This document shows positions 18,875 through 27,965 of a stretch of 64,000 nt of DNA, one piece after another. Source of the stretch: Pseudorhodoferax sp. Leaf265. GTDB lineage: Bacteria > Pseudomonadota > Gammaproteobacteria > Burkholderiales > Burkholderiaceae_C. Numbering within the stretch: the first letter of the stretch is position 1; every line of letters starts with the position of its first letter. The position numbers and the translations under genes are program-made. Below the pieces are notes generated by a model. The model had not been told where the DNA came from and ran no database searches. It was given only the letters and a program-made list of their open reading frames with translations. Location: assembly GCF_001422365.1 (NCBI RefSeq), contig NZ_LMMT01000003.1, forward strand, positions 62,761 through 126,760, in the 5' to 3' direction.

Positions 18875-20068
18875 ATGACCGCCAAGTTCCCGCTCTCCGC
18901 CCTGATGTTCGCCACCTTGCTCGCCACCGGCGCAGCACAGGCCCAGGACAAGGTCCGCATCGGCTTCATCACCGACATGTCCAGCCTGTACGCCGACGTG
19001 GACGGCAAGGGTGGGGCGACGGCGATCCAGATGGCCATCGACGACTTCGGCGGCAAGGTCAACGGGCTGCCGATCGAGCTGCTGTCGGCCGACCACCAGA
19101 ACAAGGCCGACATCGCCGCCAGCAAGGCACGCGAGTGGATCGACACCCAGGGCCTGTCCATGCTGGTCGGTGGCACCACCTCGTCGGCAGGCCTGGCCAT
19201 GGCCAAGGTGGCGCAGGAGAAGAAGCGCGTCTACATCGTCAACGGCGCCGGCAGCTCGGCGCTGACCAACGAGCAGTGCAGCCCCTACACCGTGCACTAC
19301 GCCTACGACACCGTGGCGCTGGCCAAGGGCACGGGCGGTGCCGTCGTCGCCCAGGGCGGCAAGAGCTGGTACTTCCTGACGGCCGACTACGCCTTCGGCG
19401 CCGCACTGGAGGCCGACACCGCCAAGGTCGTGCAGAGCAAAGGCGGCACGGTGGCGGGCAGCGTCAAGCATCCGCTGAACGCTTCGGACTTCTCGTCCTT
19501 CCTGCTGCAGGCGCAGAACTCCAAGGCGCAGATCCTGGGTCTGGCCAACGCCGGCGGGGACTTCATCAGCGCCGTCAAGGCGGCGCGCGAGTTCGGCATC
19601 AACAAGACCATGAAGATGGCCGGCCTGCTGGTGTTCGTGACCGACGTGCACAGCCTGGGCCTGAAGAACACCGAAGGCCTGCTCTTGACCACCAGCTGGG
19701 ACTGGAACCTGGACGACGCGAGCCGCGCCTTCGGCAAGCGCTTCTTCGAGAAGGTCAAGCGCATGCCGACCGACATCCAGGCGGCCGACTACTCCGCCAC
19801 CATGACCTACCTGAAGGCGGTGCAGGCCACCAAGACGCTGGATGCCGACAAGGTCATGGAGTACATCAAGAAGACGCCGATCGACGACTTCTACGCCAAG
19901 GGCGTGGTGCGCCCCGATGGCCGCTTCGTGCACGACATGTACCTGATGCAGGTCAAGTCGCCGGCCGAGTCCAAGCAGCCCTGGGACTACTACAAGGTGG
20001 TCTCCAAGCTCAAGGGCGAGGAGGTGTTCACGACCAAGGCCGAGTCCAAGTGCGCGCTGTGGAAGTGA
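18875..20068 (+). CDS. ABC transporter substrate-binding protein, second copy
   Basis: This is the paralogue of the preceding gene, 397 residues from ATG 18875; an in-frame TTG six bases upstream is less likely. The signal peptide ends near GAAQAQ. The mature protein starts DKVRIGFITDMSSLYADV. Substitutions relative to copy one cluster around the likely ligand pocket, for example FFGGTNSGAAIAM-type against LVGGTTSSAGLAM, and at FNNGAA against IVNGAG. This suggests a different ligand specificity served by the same permease. The final 15 residues (VFTTKAESKCALWK) are almost the same in both. livH begins 18 nt downstream. Confidence 0.92.
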   Translation: MTAKFPLSALMFATLLATGAAQAQDKVRIGFITDMSSLYADVDGKGGATAIQMAIDDFGGKVNGLPIELLSADHQNKADIAASKAREWIDTQGLSMLVGGTTSSAGLAMAKVAQEKKRVYIVNGAGSSALTNEQCSPYTVHYAYDTVALAKGTGGAVVAQGGKSWYFLTADYAFGAALEADTAKVVQSKGGTVAGSVKHPLNASDFSSFLLQAQNSKAQILGLANAGGDFISAVKAAREFGINKTMKMAGLLVFVTDVHSLGLKNTEGLLLTTSWDWNLDDASRAFGKRFFEKVKRMPTDIQAADYSATMTYLKAVQATKTLDADKVMEYIKKTPIDDFYAKGVVRPDGRFVHDMYLMQVKSPAESKQPWDYYKVVSKLKGEEVFTTKAESKCALWK

Positions 20069-20086
20069 CGAGGTCCTGATCCCGTC

Positions 20087-20962
20087 ATGACGATCTCCCT
20101 GCCTGCCCTGCTGAGCCAGCTGCTGCTGGGCCTGGTCAACGGCTCGTTCTACGCGATCCTGAGCCTGGGCCTGGCGGTGATCTTCGGCCTGCTCAACGTC
20201 ATCAACTTCGCGCACGGCGCGCTGTTCATGATGGGCGCCATCGTGACCTGGATGGCGATGAACTACTGGGACATCAGCTACTGGGTCATGCTGGTCGCCG
20301 CGCCGCTCATCGTCGGCGTGTTCGGCGTGCTGATCGAGCGGCTGCTGCTGCGTTGGATCTACAAGCTCGACCACCTCTACGGCCTGTTGCTCACGCTGGG
20401 CCTCACGCTCCTCATCGAAGGCGCGTTCCGCTCGGCCTACGGTGTCTCGGGCCTGTCCTACGACACGCCGGACGCACTCACGGGTGCGACCGACATGGGC
20501 TTCATGATGCTGCCCAACTACCGGGCCTGGGTCGTCGTGGCCTCGCTCGTGGTGTGCTTCGCGACCTGGTTCCTGATCGAGAAGACGCGCATCGGTGCCT
20601 ACCTGCGCGCGGGCACCGAGAACCCGCGCCTGGTGGAGGCCTTCGGCGTCAACGTGCCGCTCATGATCACGCTGACCTACGGCTTCGGCGTGGCACTCGC
20701 GGCGCTGGCCGGCGTGCTGGCCGCGCCCGTGATCCAGGTCTCGCCGCTGATGGGGCAGAACCTCATCATCGTGGTGTTTGCCGTCGTCGTGATCGGCGGC
20801 ATGGGTTCCATCATGGGCTCCATCATCACGGGGCTGGGGCTGGGCGTGATCGAGGGCCTGACCAAGGTGTTCTATCCCGAGGCCTCGTCGACCGTGGTCT
20901 TCATCATCATGGCCGTCGTGCTGCTGATCCGCCCTGCGGGCCTGTTCGGGAAAGAGAAATGA
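20087..20962 (+). CDS. livH: Branched-chain amino acid type ABC permease LivH
   Basis: This inner-membrane permease has 291 residues with about eight helices. The N-terminal LVNGSFYAILSLGLAVIFGLLNVINFAHGALFM is the LivH hallmark. VFAVVVIGGMGSIMGSIITG near the C-terminus is the EAA-like loop that contacts the ATPase. The gene lies between the binding-protein genes and livM, whose ATG overlaps its stop by 4 nt. With LivM it should form the translocation pathway for the ligands of the two binding proteins. Confidence 0.94.
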   Translation: MTISLPALLSQLLLGLVNGSFYAILSLGLAVIFGLLNVINFAHGALFMMGAIVTWMAMNYWDISYWVMLVAAPLIVGVFGVLIERLLLRWIYKLDHLYGLLLTLGLTLLIEGAFRSAYGVSGLSYDTPDALTGATDMGFMMLPNYRAWVVVASLVVCFATWFLIEKTRIGAYLRAGTENPRLVEAFGVNVPLMITLTYGFGVALAALAGVLAAPVIQVSPLMGQNLIIVVFAVVVIGGMGSIMGSIITGLGLGVIEGLTKVFYPEASSTVVFIIMAVVLLIRPAGLFGKEK

Positions 20963-21936
20963 GCAAGAGCTCCTGGGGCTATCTCCTGTTGTTGCTGGCG
21001 CTGGTCGCCGCGCCCTTCGTGGGGGCCTATCCGGTCTTCATGATGAAGCTGCTGTGCTTCGCGCTGTTCGCCTCGGCCTTCAATCTGCTGCTGGGCTACA
21101 CCGGCCTGCTGTCGTTCGGCCATGCGGCCTTCTTGGGTGGTTCGGCCTACATCGCCGGCCATGCCATGAAGGTCTGGGGCTTCACGCCCGAGGTCGGCCT
21201 GGTGCTGGGCACCGCCACGGGCGCGCTGCTGGGCTGGCTGTTCGGCCTGCTGGCGATCCGGCGCCAGGGCATCTACTTCGCCATGATCACGCTGGCGCTG
21301 GCGCAGATGGTGTTCTTCGTCGCACTGCAGGCCAAGTTCACGGGCGGCGAGGATGGCCTGCAGGGCGTGCCGCGCGGCAGCCTGTTCGGCGTACTGCCCT
21401 TGCAGAGCGATCTGACCATGTATTTCGTGACGCTGGTCATCGTGGTGGCGGCGTTCGCGCTGATCGTGCGCACCATCCACTCGCCGTTCGGCCAGGTCCT
21501 GAAGGGCATCAAGGAGAACGAGCCGCGCGCGATCTCGCTGGGCTACGACACGCACCGCTTCAAGCTGCTGGCCTTCGTGCTATCGGCCGCGCTGGCCGGC
21601 CTGGCGGGCTCGCTCAAGACGCTGGTGCTGGGCTTCGCCACGCTGACCGATGTGCACTGGACGGCCTCGGGCGGCGTGATCCTGATGACGCTGGTCGGTG
21701 GCCTGGGCACTTTGTCCGGCCCGCTGGTCGGCGCGGCCGTGGTGATCCTGCTGGAGAACAAGATCGGCGAGATGGGCCATGGTCTGGCCTCGCTGACCGG
21801 CATCGAGTGGTTCACCACGCTGGGCGAGTCGGTGACCATGGTGACCGGCCTGATCTTCGTGGTCTGCGTGCTGGCGTTCCGCCGCGGCATCATGGGCGAG
21901 ATCATCGCCTTCCTGCAGCGCACCCGAAAGGCTTGA
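20959..21936 (+). CDS. livM: Branched-chain amino acid type ABC permease LivM
   Basis: This is the second permease of the importer, 325 residues from ATG 20959 (MSKSSWGYLL), overlapping livH by 4 nt. Longer in-frame extensions lie inside livH and were discarded. Family segments include NLLLGYTGLLSFGHAAFLGG and, near the C-terminus, VILMTLVGGLGTLSGPLVGA, the ATPase-contact loop. About nine hydrophobic helices are visible. It is the last gene of the Liv block; only 10 nt separate it from the convergent lipocalin-like gene, with no evident terminator. Confidence 0.94.
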   Translation: MSKSSWGYLLLLLALVAAPFVGAYPVFMMKLLCFALFASAFNLLLGYTGLLSFGHAAFLGGSAYIAGHAMKVWGFTPEVGLVLGTATGALLGWLFGLLAIRRQGIYFAMITLALAQMVFFVALQAKFTGGEDGLQGVPRGSLFGVLPLQSDLTMYFVTLVIVVAAFALIVRTIHSPFGQVLKGIKENEPRAISLGYDTHRFKLLAFVLSAALAGLAGSLKTLVLGFATLTDVHWTASGGVILMTLVGGLGTLSGPLVGAAVVILLENKIGEMGHGLASLTGIEWFTTLGESVTMVTGLIFVVCVLAFRRGIMGEIIAFLQRTRKA

Positions 21937-21946
21937 GCAGGGCGGG

Positions 21947-23020
21947 CTACAGGCGCAGCCGTTGCGCGTAGCCCGTCATCTCCAGGTAGCCGCGGCCGAC
22001 CACGCGGCCCTGCGCATCGAGCAGCTCGGACAGCCCCTCCCAGTACACCGCACCCGTGGAGCCGCGGCTGTCGAGCTCCTGTGCGTCGAGCAGGGCGCGC
22101 ACGGTGAAGCTGCCGCTTGGCGTGTCCACCTGCCATTCCACGGGGTAGCGGGCCTGGTTGGCCGGGCTGGTCCACCAGCGCATCGGCGTAAAGCGGACCT
22201 CGCCCTGGCGGAAGATGCGCGCGGCCTGGCCGGACGCGCGGAACGAACCGCCGTCCCACAGGCCCGAGCCGTCGGCACGGCGCAGGTGGAAGGCCGTCAG
22301 CGCACTGCCGTCGAAGAGGTTCATGCCGATCCAGTCCCAGCCCACGGCCTCGGGGTGCATCAGCGCCTCGCTCCATTCATGGTCCAGCCAGGCGCGGCTG
22401 CGCAGGCTGGCGTCGGCGGGCTCGGCGTCGATGGCAAAGTGCTGGCCTCGCAGCACCAGGGCTCCGGTCACCGCCAGCTGCGGCACGCTGTAGTAGTAGC
22501 TGGCCTGCGCCGCGTCGGGCCCCTTGCGCGACAGGCCGCTTTGGCCTTGCAGCAGCAGTGGCTGGGTCTCGGCGAAGCGCAGGTGCAGGCCGAAATCCTG
22601 CGCGGGCAATTCGGCCCTGAGCGTGCCGTCGGGCGCGCGCAGCAGGTGCCAGTCCTGCAGCCGCACGCCGGTGTCGGTCTCGCTGGCCTCGGCGATGCCG
22701 AAGCCTGCCCGCGCAATGCGCTGGTCGTGCCAGAGCTTGCGGCCTTCCAGGTCGGTGATGGCGGCATGCGCGAACAGCAGCTGCCGGGCCGCGAAGCGCG
22801 AGCGCAGCGGCTGCGCGGCGTCTACGCGCGAGCGGAAGAAGGTCAGCTGGAAGCCGAACACGCGCCTGCTGCCCGTGGCCTGGCCCGTGATGTACCACCA
22901 CTCGGTGCGCAGCTCGGGATGGCTGCCCAGGTCGCGCGGGAACTGCAGCGCGAGCGGCGGTAGCGCATGGGCCTGGTGGGCGGCTGCCAGTGCGGCGAGC
23001 AAAAGGGTGCGGCGATGCAT
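21947..23020 (-). CDS. Secreted lipocalin-like protein (AttH/CrtC-like, COG5621 type)
   Basis: This exported protein of 357 residues has a signal peptide at residues 1-19 (MHRRTLLLAALAAAHQAHA). The motif RTEWWYITGQA and the later WLDHEWSEALMHPEAVGWDW are typical of the AttH/carotenoid 1,2-hydratase-like superfamily, built from two lipocalin-type beta barrels. Such proteins are often labelled carotenoid 1,2-hydratase, but no carotenoid genes lie nearby. The family is commonly next to LolE/MacB-like ABC permeases; here it stands alone behind an SH3 protein. Start ATG 23020 was chosen because it yields the signal peptide. Function is unknown. Confidence 0.75.
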   Translation of the reverse strand: MHRRTLLLAALAAAHQAHALPPLALQFPRDLGSHPELRTEWWYITGQATGSRRVFGFQLTFFRSRVDAAQPLRSRFAARQLLFAHAAITDLEGRKLWHDQRIARAGFGIAEASETDTGVRLQDWHLLRAPDGTLRAELPAQDFGLHLRFAETQPLLLQGQSGLSRKGPDAAQASYYYSVPQLAVTGALVLRGQHFAIDAEPADASLRSRAWLDHEWSEALMHPEAVGWDWIGMNLFDGSALTAFHLRRADGSGLWDGGSFRASGQAARIFRQGEVRFTPMRWWTSPANQARYPVEWQVDTPSGSFTVRALLDAQELDSRGSTGAVYWEGLSELLDAQGRVVGRGYLEMTGYAQRLRL

Positions 23021-23051
23021 CACCGCACGATACACAAGCGCGGGGCGCGCG

Positions 23052-23504
23052 CTATCCGCCCCACAGCAGGCGGCTGGCGACCCAGCCACGCTGGCCGCCC
23101 TCGCGCTGCACCTGCACCCAGTCGCCACGGCGCGCGAGGCGCTTCACGATCTCGCCGCGTTCGATCTTGCCCAAGAGCTTGCCACCCGCACGCGGCTGCG
23201 CCCGCAGGTTGGCCACGGACGCACGCACAACCTTGTGCGTGCTCTTGCCCGTGAGGCTGCGGTGCACCCAGCCGGTGTCGCGTTCGAAGTCACGGACCTG
23301 CAGCCACTCGCCGCGGCGCGCCACCACCTGCAAGGGGTAGCCGCGGCTCAGCGACCATTGCACGCCGTGCTGCGTGCCGGGGCCCGAGCGCATGTTGGCC
23401 TCGCGCGCCGTGATGCTCACGTACTGCTGCGCCCAGGCGCCGAAGGAGTGCAGCGCGAGGACTGCGACGAAGATGCGGAGAACGGTGGGGAATGCAAAGG
23501 ACAT
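23052..23504 (-). CDS. Exported protein with two bacterial SH3 domains
   Basis: This 150-residue exported protein has an N-terminal signal or anchor segment (FPTVLRIFVAVLALHSFGAWA, residues 5-25). Two bacterial SH3-type repeats follow. The first has ANMRSGPGTQHGVQWSLSRG near residues 35-54; the second has ANLRAQPRAGGKLLGKIERG near residues 93-112. Such domains usually bind peptidoglycan or other envelope partners. ATG 23504 was preferred over an upstream TTG at 23534 because it gives a normal signal peptide. The lipocalin-like gene lies 31 nt downstream on the same strand, so the two may be co-transcribed. The partner is unknown. Confidence 0.85.
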   Translation of the reverse strand: MSFAFPTVLRIFVAVLALHSFGAWAQQYVSITAREANMRSGPGTQHGVQWSLSRGYPLQVVARRGEWLQVRDFERDTGWVHRSLTGKSTHKVVRASVANLRAQPRAGGKLLGKIERGEIVKRLARRGDWVQVQREGGQRGWVASRLLWGG

Positions 23505-23546
23505 GGCATAGGGGGAGGAGCCTGTGCACACCAAAGTTCCCGGCTG

Positions 23547-24680
23547 TTACATCTTCGCCGCGCCACCGGATCGCCGCTGCCGCACCGCCTCTGCCAGCTG
23601 CCGCAGCACCGGCTCCGTCTGCGCCCAGCCGATGCAGGCATCCGTGATCGACACGCCGTAGCGCAGCGGCTCGCCGGGCTTCAGGTCCTGCCGGCCTTCC
23701 TCCAGGTGGCTTTCGATCATGAGGCCGGTGATGCGGCGCTCGCCGGCCGCGATGCGGCGCGCCACGTCCTCGGCCACGACGATCTGGCGCGCGTGCTGCT
23801 TGGACGAGTTGGCGTGCGAGCAGTCCACCATGAGCTGCTCGCGCAGGCCGGCCTTCTTGAGCACGGCGCAGGCCGCGTCCACGTGCTCGGCCTCGTAGTT
23901 CGGGCCCTTGTTGCCGCCGCGCAGGATGGCATGGCAATCGGGATTGCCGCGCGTCTCGAAGATCGCGGCCTGGCCCATCTTGGTCATGCCCATGAAGGCG
24001 TGCGGCGCGCGTGCCGCGACCATGGCGTCGGCCGCGATCTGCACGCCGCCATCGGTGCCGTTCTTGAAGCCGATCGGGCAGCTTGAACCCGAGGCCAGCT
24101 GGCGGTGGCTCTGGCTCTCGGTGGTGCGTGCGCCGATGGCGCCCCAGGCGATCAGGTCGGCGATGTACTGCGGGCTCAGCAGGTCCAGGAACTCGTTGCC
24201 CGTGGGCAGGCCCAGGGCACCGACCTCCAGCAGCAGTTCACGCGCCTTGCGCAGGCCCTCGTTGATGCGAAAGCTCCCGTCCAGCCGCGGGTCGTTGATG
24301 TAGCCCTTCCAGCCGACCGTGGTGCGCGGTTTCTCGAAGTACACGCGCATGACCAGCAGCAGCTCCTTCTCGACCTTGGGCTGCAGCGCCTTCAGGTGCT
24401 GGGCATAGGCCATGGCCTGGCCGTGGTCGTGGATGGAGCAGGGGCCGGTGACCACGACGAGCCGGTCGTCGCGCCCGTGCAGGATGTCGGCGATGGCCAG
24501 CCGGCTTTGCTCGACCAGTGTCTGCACGGCCGGCGGCACGGGCAGCTCATCGAGCAGCAGTGCCGGCGAGATCAGCGGGCGCACGGCCGAGATGCGCACG
24601 TCGTCGATGCGCGTGGTGTCCTGCGTGCTGTCGCGCGCGCCGGCTTCCTGGTCGTGGGTGGGGTCGTCGATGCGTGTCAT
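23547..24680 (-). CDS. aroG: 3-deoxy-7-phosphoheptulonate synthase, class I
   Basis: This is DAHP synthase, the first enzyme of the shikimate pathway, condensing phosphoenolpyruvate and erythrose 4-phosphate. The 377-residue protein is of the AroF/G/H type. Visible motifs are TGPCSIHDHGQAMAYA, with a metal-ligand Cys; PRTTVGWKGYINDP; and MVDCSHANSSKQH, with active-site residues. The N-terminal 45 residues are longer and more charged than in E. coli AroG and could hold the feedback-sensitive region. The effector (Phe, Tyr or Trp) cannot be assigned. ATG 24680 is used; upstream in-frame codons lie in the intergenic gap and the chemoreceptor gene. Confidence 0.93.
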   Translation of the reverse strand: MTRIDDPTHDQEAGARDSTQDTTRIDDVRISAVRPLISPALLLDELPVPPAVQTLVEQSRLAIADILHGRDDRLVVVTGPCSIHDHGQAMAYAQHLKALQPKVEKELLLVMRVYFEKPRTTVGWKGYINDPRLDGSFRINEGLRKARELLLEVGALGLPTGNEFLDLLSPQYIADLIAWGAIGARTTESQSHRQLASGSSCPIGFKNGTDGGVQIAADAMVAARAPHAFMGMTKMGQAAIFETRGNPDCHAILRGGNKGPNYEAEHVDAACAVLKKAGLREQLMVDCSHANSSKQHARQIVVAEDVARRIAAGERRITGLMIESHLEEGRQDLKPGEPLRYGVSITDACIGWAQTEPVLRQLAEAVRQRRSGGAAKM

Positions 24681-24732
24681 GGGGCAGGCCTGTGTGCGGG
24701 GTGGTCGATCAGGAGCACAGGCACGCCGCCAC

Positions 24733-26658
24733 TCACAGCCTGAAGTTGGCGACCTGCTGGACCAGGCGCTCGGCCTGGTCGCGCAGGCTCTCGGCCGCGG
24801 CGGTACTCTGCTCCACGAGGGCCGCATTTTGCTGCGTGTTCTGGTCGAGTTGCGCCACGGCGCTGTTGATCTGCCGCACGCCCTCGGCCTGCTCGCGCGC
24901 CGCGGTGGCGATGTCGCCGATCAGGCCGGACACGCGCCCCACGCTGCCCAGGATCTCGCCCATCGCCTGGCCGGCCTGTTCGGCCCGGGTTGCTCCGTCC
25001 TCCACCTGTTCGCGGCTGCGCGTGATCAAGACCTTGATCTGCTTGGCCGCGTCGGCGCTGCGCTGCGCCAGCTGGCGCACTTCGCTGGCCACGACGGCGA
25101 AGCCACGGCCTTGCTCGCCAGCGCGCGCCGCCTCGACCGCGGCGTTGAGCGCCAGGATGTTGGTCTGGAACGCGATCGAGTCGATGGTGTTGGTGATGTC
25201 GCCGATGGCGCCGCTGGCCTCGCGGATCTGCGCCATCGTCCCGACGACCTGCTGCACCGTGGCGTGGCCCTGCTGCACGGCCTGGTTGGAGGACTGCACG
25301 AGCTGGCTGCCCTGGGCCGCGGCGTCGGCGCTCTGGTGCATCGAGGCCGTGAGTTGTTCCAGCGCGCCGGCGGTCTCCTGCAGCTGGCTGGCGGACTGCT
25401 CGGTGCGCTGGGCCAGATCGCGGCTGCCCGAGCTGACCTCGGCGCTGGCCGTACCCACGCCCTCGCTGACGGCGCGCACCTCGGTGATGGTGCGGGCCAG
25501 CTGCTGGCGCATGGTGTCCACGCCGCTGGCCAGCAGACCCAGGTCGTCGCGCCGCACGCTGGCCATGGGCTGCGAGAGGTCGCCGTCCGCGATGGCCGCC
25601 ACCTGTGCGTTGAGCTGTAGCAGCGGCTGGCCGACCATGCGGCGCAGCAGCAGCGTGATGCCCAGGCCCATCAACACCACGGCCGCCAGCATCAGGCCCC
25701 AGAGCCAGGCCAGCGTGGCGTTGTGCGCGGCGAGGGCCTGCGCGCGCGAGGCCTCGGCCACCACCCACCAGCCGGTGGCCTGGCTGCGCGCGCTGACGGC
25801 GATGGGATCGGTGCGCGCCGGGTCCTGCACGGCCGCCTGTCCCTGCAGCACGCCACCTGGCGCCGCGGCCAGGGCCGTGAGCAGGGCTTCGGCCTGCGGC
25901 GGTGGCAGCAGTTCGGCCAGCTTGCGGCCCTTGGCGCTCGGATGCGCCAGCAGCAGGGCTTCGGCCGGCGTGCGCCCGGGGTCCAGCAGGTACAGGCCAC
26001 CGCCGCCCAGGAAGCGCTTGTCCTCGGTGAGCGACACCAGTTCCTGGCGCAGGCCCTGCATGTTGAAACCGATGAACAGGATGCCCACCACCTGGCCGGT
26101 GGCATCGCGCACGGGCTGGTAGCGCGACATGTAGGGCACGCCGAACAGCACAGCCATGCCCACGTAGCTTTCGCCGGCCACCATGCGGGCGTAGGCCGGG
26201 TGCTGCAGGCCCAGCCGCGTATCGATGGCGCGCGTGCCGTCCTGCTTGGTCAGTGAGGTGGCCACGCGCAGGAAGTCGTCGCCCTGGCGCGCGAAGACGG
26301 TGGCCACGCCGCCGGTGGTGCGGGCGAAACGATCGACCCGTTCGAAGTCGCCGGCCAGCGGCTTGCCGTCCAGCATCAGCTGGCCTGGCCCCTGCAGCGT
26401 GAAGTTGCCGCGGTACTCGTTGCCCAGCACCTCGTACAGCTTCTGCGCCGAATCGCGTGCGGTGCGGTCCAGCGCATCGGCGATGTGGGCCACGGCACCG
26501 GCCTCGCTGGCCATGTAGTCCAGCGTGCGCTGGTAGGCCTGCTGGGTCAGCACCCAGGACAGCACGCCGCAGATCGCGATCAGCATGGCCGCGATGGCAC
26601 TGCTGGCCAGCAGGGAGACACGGCGCGCAATCGTGGTGCGGGAAGATGTCGTCGACAT
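24733..26658 (-). CDS. Methyl-accepting chemotaxis protein with Cache sensor
   Basis: This transmembrane chemoreceptor of 641 residues has a first helix at about 14-38 and a large periplasmic domain (about 40-315). That domain is of Cache type, shown by segments such as FEQV-like [20 protein letters not shown] and [21 protein letters not shown] second helix at about 320-345 precedes a HAMP domain and a cytoplasmic signalling domain with the hairpin tip [20 protein letters not shown]. The C-terminus (QQVANFRL) lacks a CheR/CheB docking pentapeptide. It lies just downstream of the gluconate repressor gene on the same strand. A sugar-acid ligand is a guess from context. Confidence 0.93.
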   Translation of the reverse strand: MSTTSSRTTIARRVSLLASSAIAAMLIAICGVLSWVLTQQAYQRTLDYMASEAGAVAHIADALDRTARDSAQKLYEVLGNEYRGNFTLQGPGQLMLDGKPLAGDFERVDRFARTTGGVATVFARQGDDFLRVATSLTKQDGTRAIDTRLGLQHPAYARMVAGESYVGMAVLFGVPYMSRYQPVRDATGQVVGILFIGFNMQGLRQELVSLTEDKRFLGGGGLYLLDPGRTPAEALLLAHPSAKGRKLAELLPPPQAEALLTALAAAPGGVLQGQAAVQDPARTDPIAVSARSQATGWWVVAEASRAQALAAHNATLAWLWGLMLAAVVLMGLGITLLLRRMVGQPLLQLNAQVAAIADGDLSQPMASVRRDDLGLLASGVDTMRQQLARTITEVRAVSEGVGTASAEVSSGSRDLAQRTEQSASQLQETAGALEQLTASMHQSADAAAQGSQLVQSSNQAVQQGHATVQQVVGTMAQIREASGAIGDITNTIDSIAFQTNILALNAAVEAARAGEQGRGFAVVASEVRQLAQRSADAAKQIKVLITRSREQVEDGATRAEQAGQAMGEILGSVGRVSGLIGDIATAAREQAEGVRQINSAVAQLDQNTQQNAALVEQSTAAAESLRDQAERLVQQVANFRL

Positions 26659-26674
26659 GGCTGCCCCCTTGGTT

Positions 26675-26694
26675 GTGGCCCCGCGCGGGGCCAC
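26675..26694 (-). other. Perfect GC hairpin in the chemoreceptor leader
   Basis: GTGGCCCC-GCGC-GGGGCCAC forms a perfect 8-bp stem 16 nt before the chemoreceptor start and just above its AAGGGGG ribosome-binding site. It also lies 71 nt after the repressor stop codon. It lacks a T-run, so it could attenuate read-through or shape translation of the receptor. Confidence 0.4.
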
Positions 26695-26765
26695 CCAGTG
26701 TAGGAGCCTTGCTGGCCAGCCGCGGCGCAAACCCGTACGGCGAGCAGGTGCTCGGCCGAACGGCC

Positions 26766-27791
26766 TCAGGTGCTGGCGCGCACCACCAGCTCGAAGCCCA
26801 GGTCCACGGTGTGGCTGGGCGGGCGGCCGCCCTGCATCAGCGTCAGCAGCATGCCGGCACCGGCGTTGCCGATCTCCGCGCGCGGCGTGCGCACAGAGCT
26901 CAGCGGCGGCAGCATCTGCTCGTTGCCGGTCAGGTCGTTGAAGCCGGCGATGGCCACCTTTCTGGGTACCGCGACGCGCAGCCGCATGGCGGCCAGCAGT
27001 GCGCCCTGGGCCAGGTCGTCGTTGCAGAAGAAGACCGCGTCCACGGCAGGCCGGTGCGCGGCGATCTGCTCGAACAGCAAGGCTCCCAGTGCCAGCGAGG
27101 AGGGCGCGGGGTTGCGCCACTCCAGCACCGGGTCGTACAGGCCGGCCTGCGTGAGCGCCGCGCGCCAGCCCGACAGGCGCTGCAGCGTGCGCGCATCGAG
27201 CTGCGCCGCCGCGAACGCGATGCGCCGCCGCCCGCTGTCGAGCAGGTGGCGGGTCATCGCCGCGGCGGCATCGGCCTGGCCAAAGCCCACGCTGTAGACC
27301 TCGGGCTCGGTCGACAGCTCCATGAGGTGCACGCAGGGCACGCCGCTGTGGGCGATCAGCGCGCGTGTGGCCGGCGTGCGCTCCAGGCCCGTCACCATCA
27401 GGCCGGCGGGGCGGTGCAGCAGGTGCTCGCGCAGCAGCTGCTCCTCTTCGTTGGCGTCGTAGTGGGTGATGCCGATCAGCGTCTGGTAGCCGGCCGGGCG
27501 CAGCCGCCGCTGGATCGCCTCGACCATGTCCACGAACAAGGCGTTGGACAGCATGGGGATCAGCACCGCCACATGGGTGCTGCGCCGCGAGGCCAACGCG
27601 CGGGCCGCGGGGTCGGGCACATAGCCCAGCTTGAGGGCCGCGGCGCGCACGCGCTCGACCAGCTCGGGCGCCACCGCGCGCTCGCCGCGCAGCGCGCGCG
27701 ACACGGTGATCGGGCTCACGCCCGCCGCATGGGCGACATCGTCCAGGGTCACCCGACCTGTGGAGCGCGCGCGCGGAACGGAACTGGCCAT
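26766..27791 (-). CDS. gntR: LacI-family repressor, probable gluconate regulator GntR
   Basis: This 341-residue LacI/GalR-type regulator has an N-terminal helix-turn-helix at residues 14-36 ([20 protein letters not shown]) and a hinge helix around [12 protein letters not shown]. The C-terminal periplasmic-binding-like effector domain includes the [15 protein letters not shown] segment. It is divergent from gluconokinase and the TRAP genes, as expected for a gluconate-responsive repressor. Two LacI-type palindromes (27862-27875 and 27950-27963) lie between them. ATG 27791 was chosen since it leaves a normal 13-residue lead before the HTH; longer frames cross the operator region. Effector assignment rests on the gntK context. 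Confidence 0.85.
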   Translation of the reverse strand: MASSVPRARSTGRVTLDDVAHAAGVSPITVSRALRGERAVAPELVERVRAAALKLGYVPDPAARALASRRSTHVAVLIPMLSNALFVDMVEAIQRRLRPAGYQTLIGITHYDANEEEQLLREHLLHRPAGLMVTGLERTPATRALIAHSGVPCVHLMELSTEPEVYSVGFGQADAAAAMTRHLLDSGRRRIAFAAAQLDARTLQRLSGWRAALTQAGLYDPVLEWRNPAPSSLALGALLFEQIAAHRPAVDAVFFCNDDLAQGALLAAMRLRVAVPRKVAIAGFNDLTGNEQMLPPLSSVRTPRAEIGNAGAGMLLTLMQGGRPPSHTVDLGFELVVRAST

Positions 27792-27861
27792 GGGCCGCGG
27801 AGCATACGCGAAGGCCGACCCTCGGGTTATCCCGGAGCTGGTGCCGGACCGATTTTCGATA

Positions 27862-27875
27862 GGATAGCGCTGTCC
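27862..27875. promoter_or_regulatory. GntR-type operator O1, repressor-proximal
   Basis: GGATAGCGCTGTCC matches the second palindrome at 27950 except at one position (G for A in the right arm). It lies 71-84 nt upstream of the repressor start. On the minus strand, a TTGTCA (27906-27911) and TATCCA (27883-27888) with a 17-nt spacer could be the repressor promoter, which would put O1 just downstream of its transcription start. This fits autorepression. Confidence 0.6.
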
Positions 27876-27900
27876 AAAGACGTGGATAGGCTCTTGTCGC

Positions 27901-27913
27901 ATTTGTGACAAAT
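27901..27913. promoter_or_regulatory. Inverted repeat between the two GntR operators
   Basis: ATTTGT-g-ACAAAT is a perfect 13-bp inverted repeat midway between the two LacI-type operators. It overlaps the minus-strand TTGTCA of the presumed repressor promoter. It could be a site for another regulator or a coincidental part of the promoter. Confidence 0.3.
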
Positions 27914-27949
27914 CAGACTGCGCCCATGTCTTTATTTTTTGATTTGATG

Positions 27950-27963
27950 GGATAGCGCTATCC
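27950..27963. promoter_or_regulatory. GntR-type operator O2 abutting the gluconokinase start
   Basis: GGATAGCGCTATCC is a perfect 14-bp palindrome with the central CG step typical of LacI-family operators. It ends two bases before the gntK ATG at 27966, so it occupies the normal ribosome-binding region. O1 and O2 are centred 88 bp apart, a spacing compatible with looping by a tetrameric or paired repressor. Confidence 0.7.
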
Positions 27964-27965
27964 AA

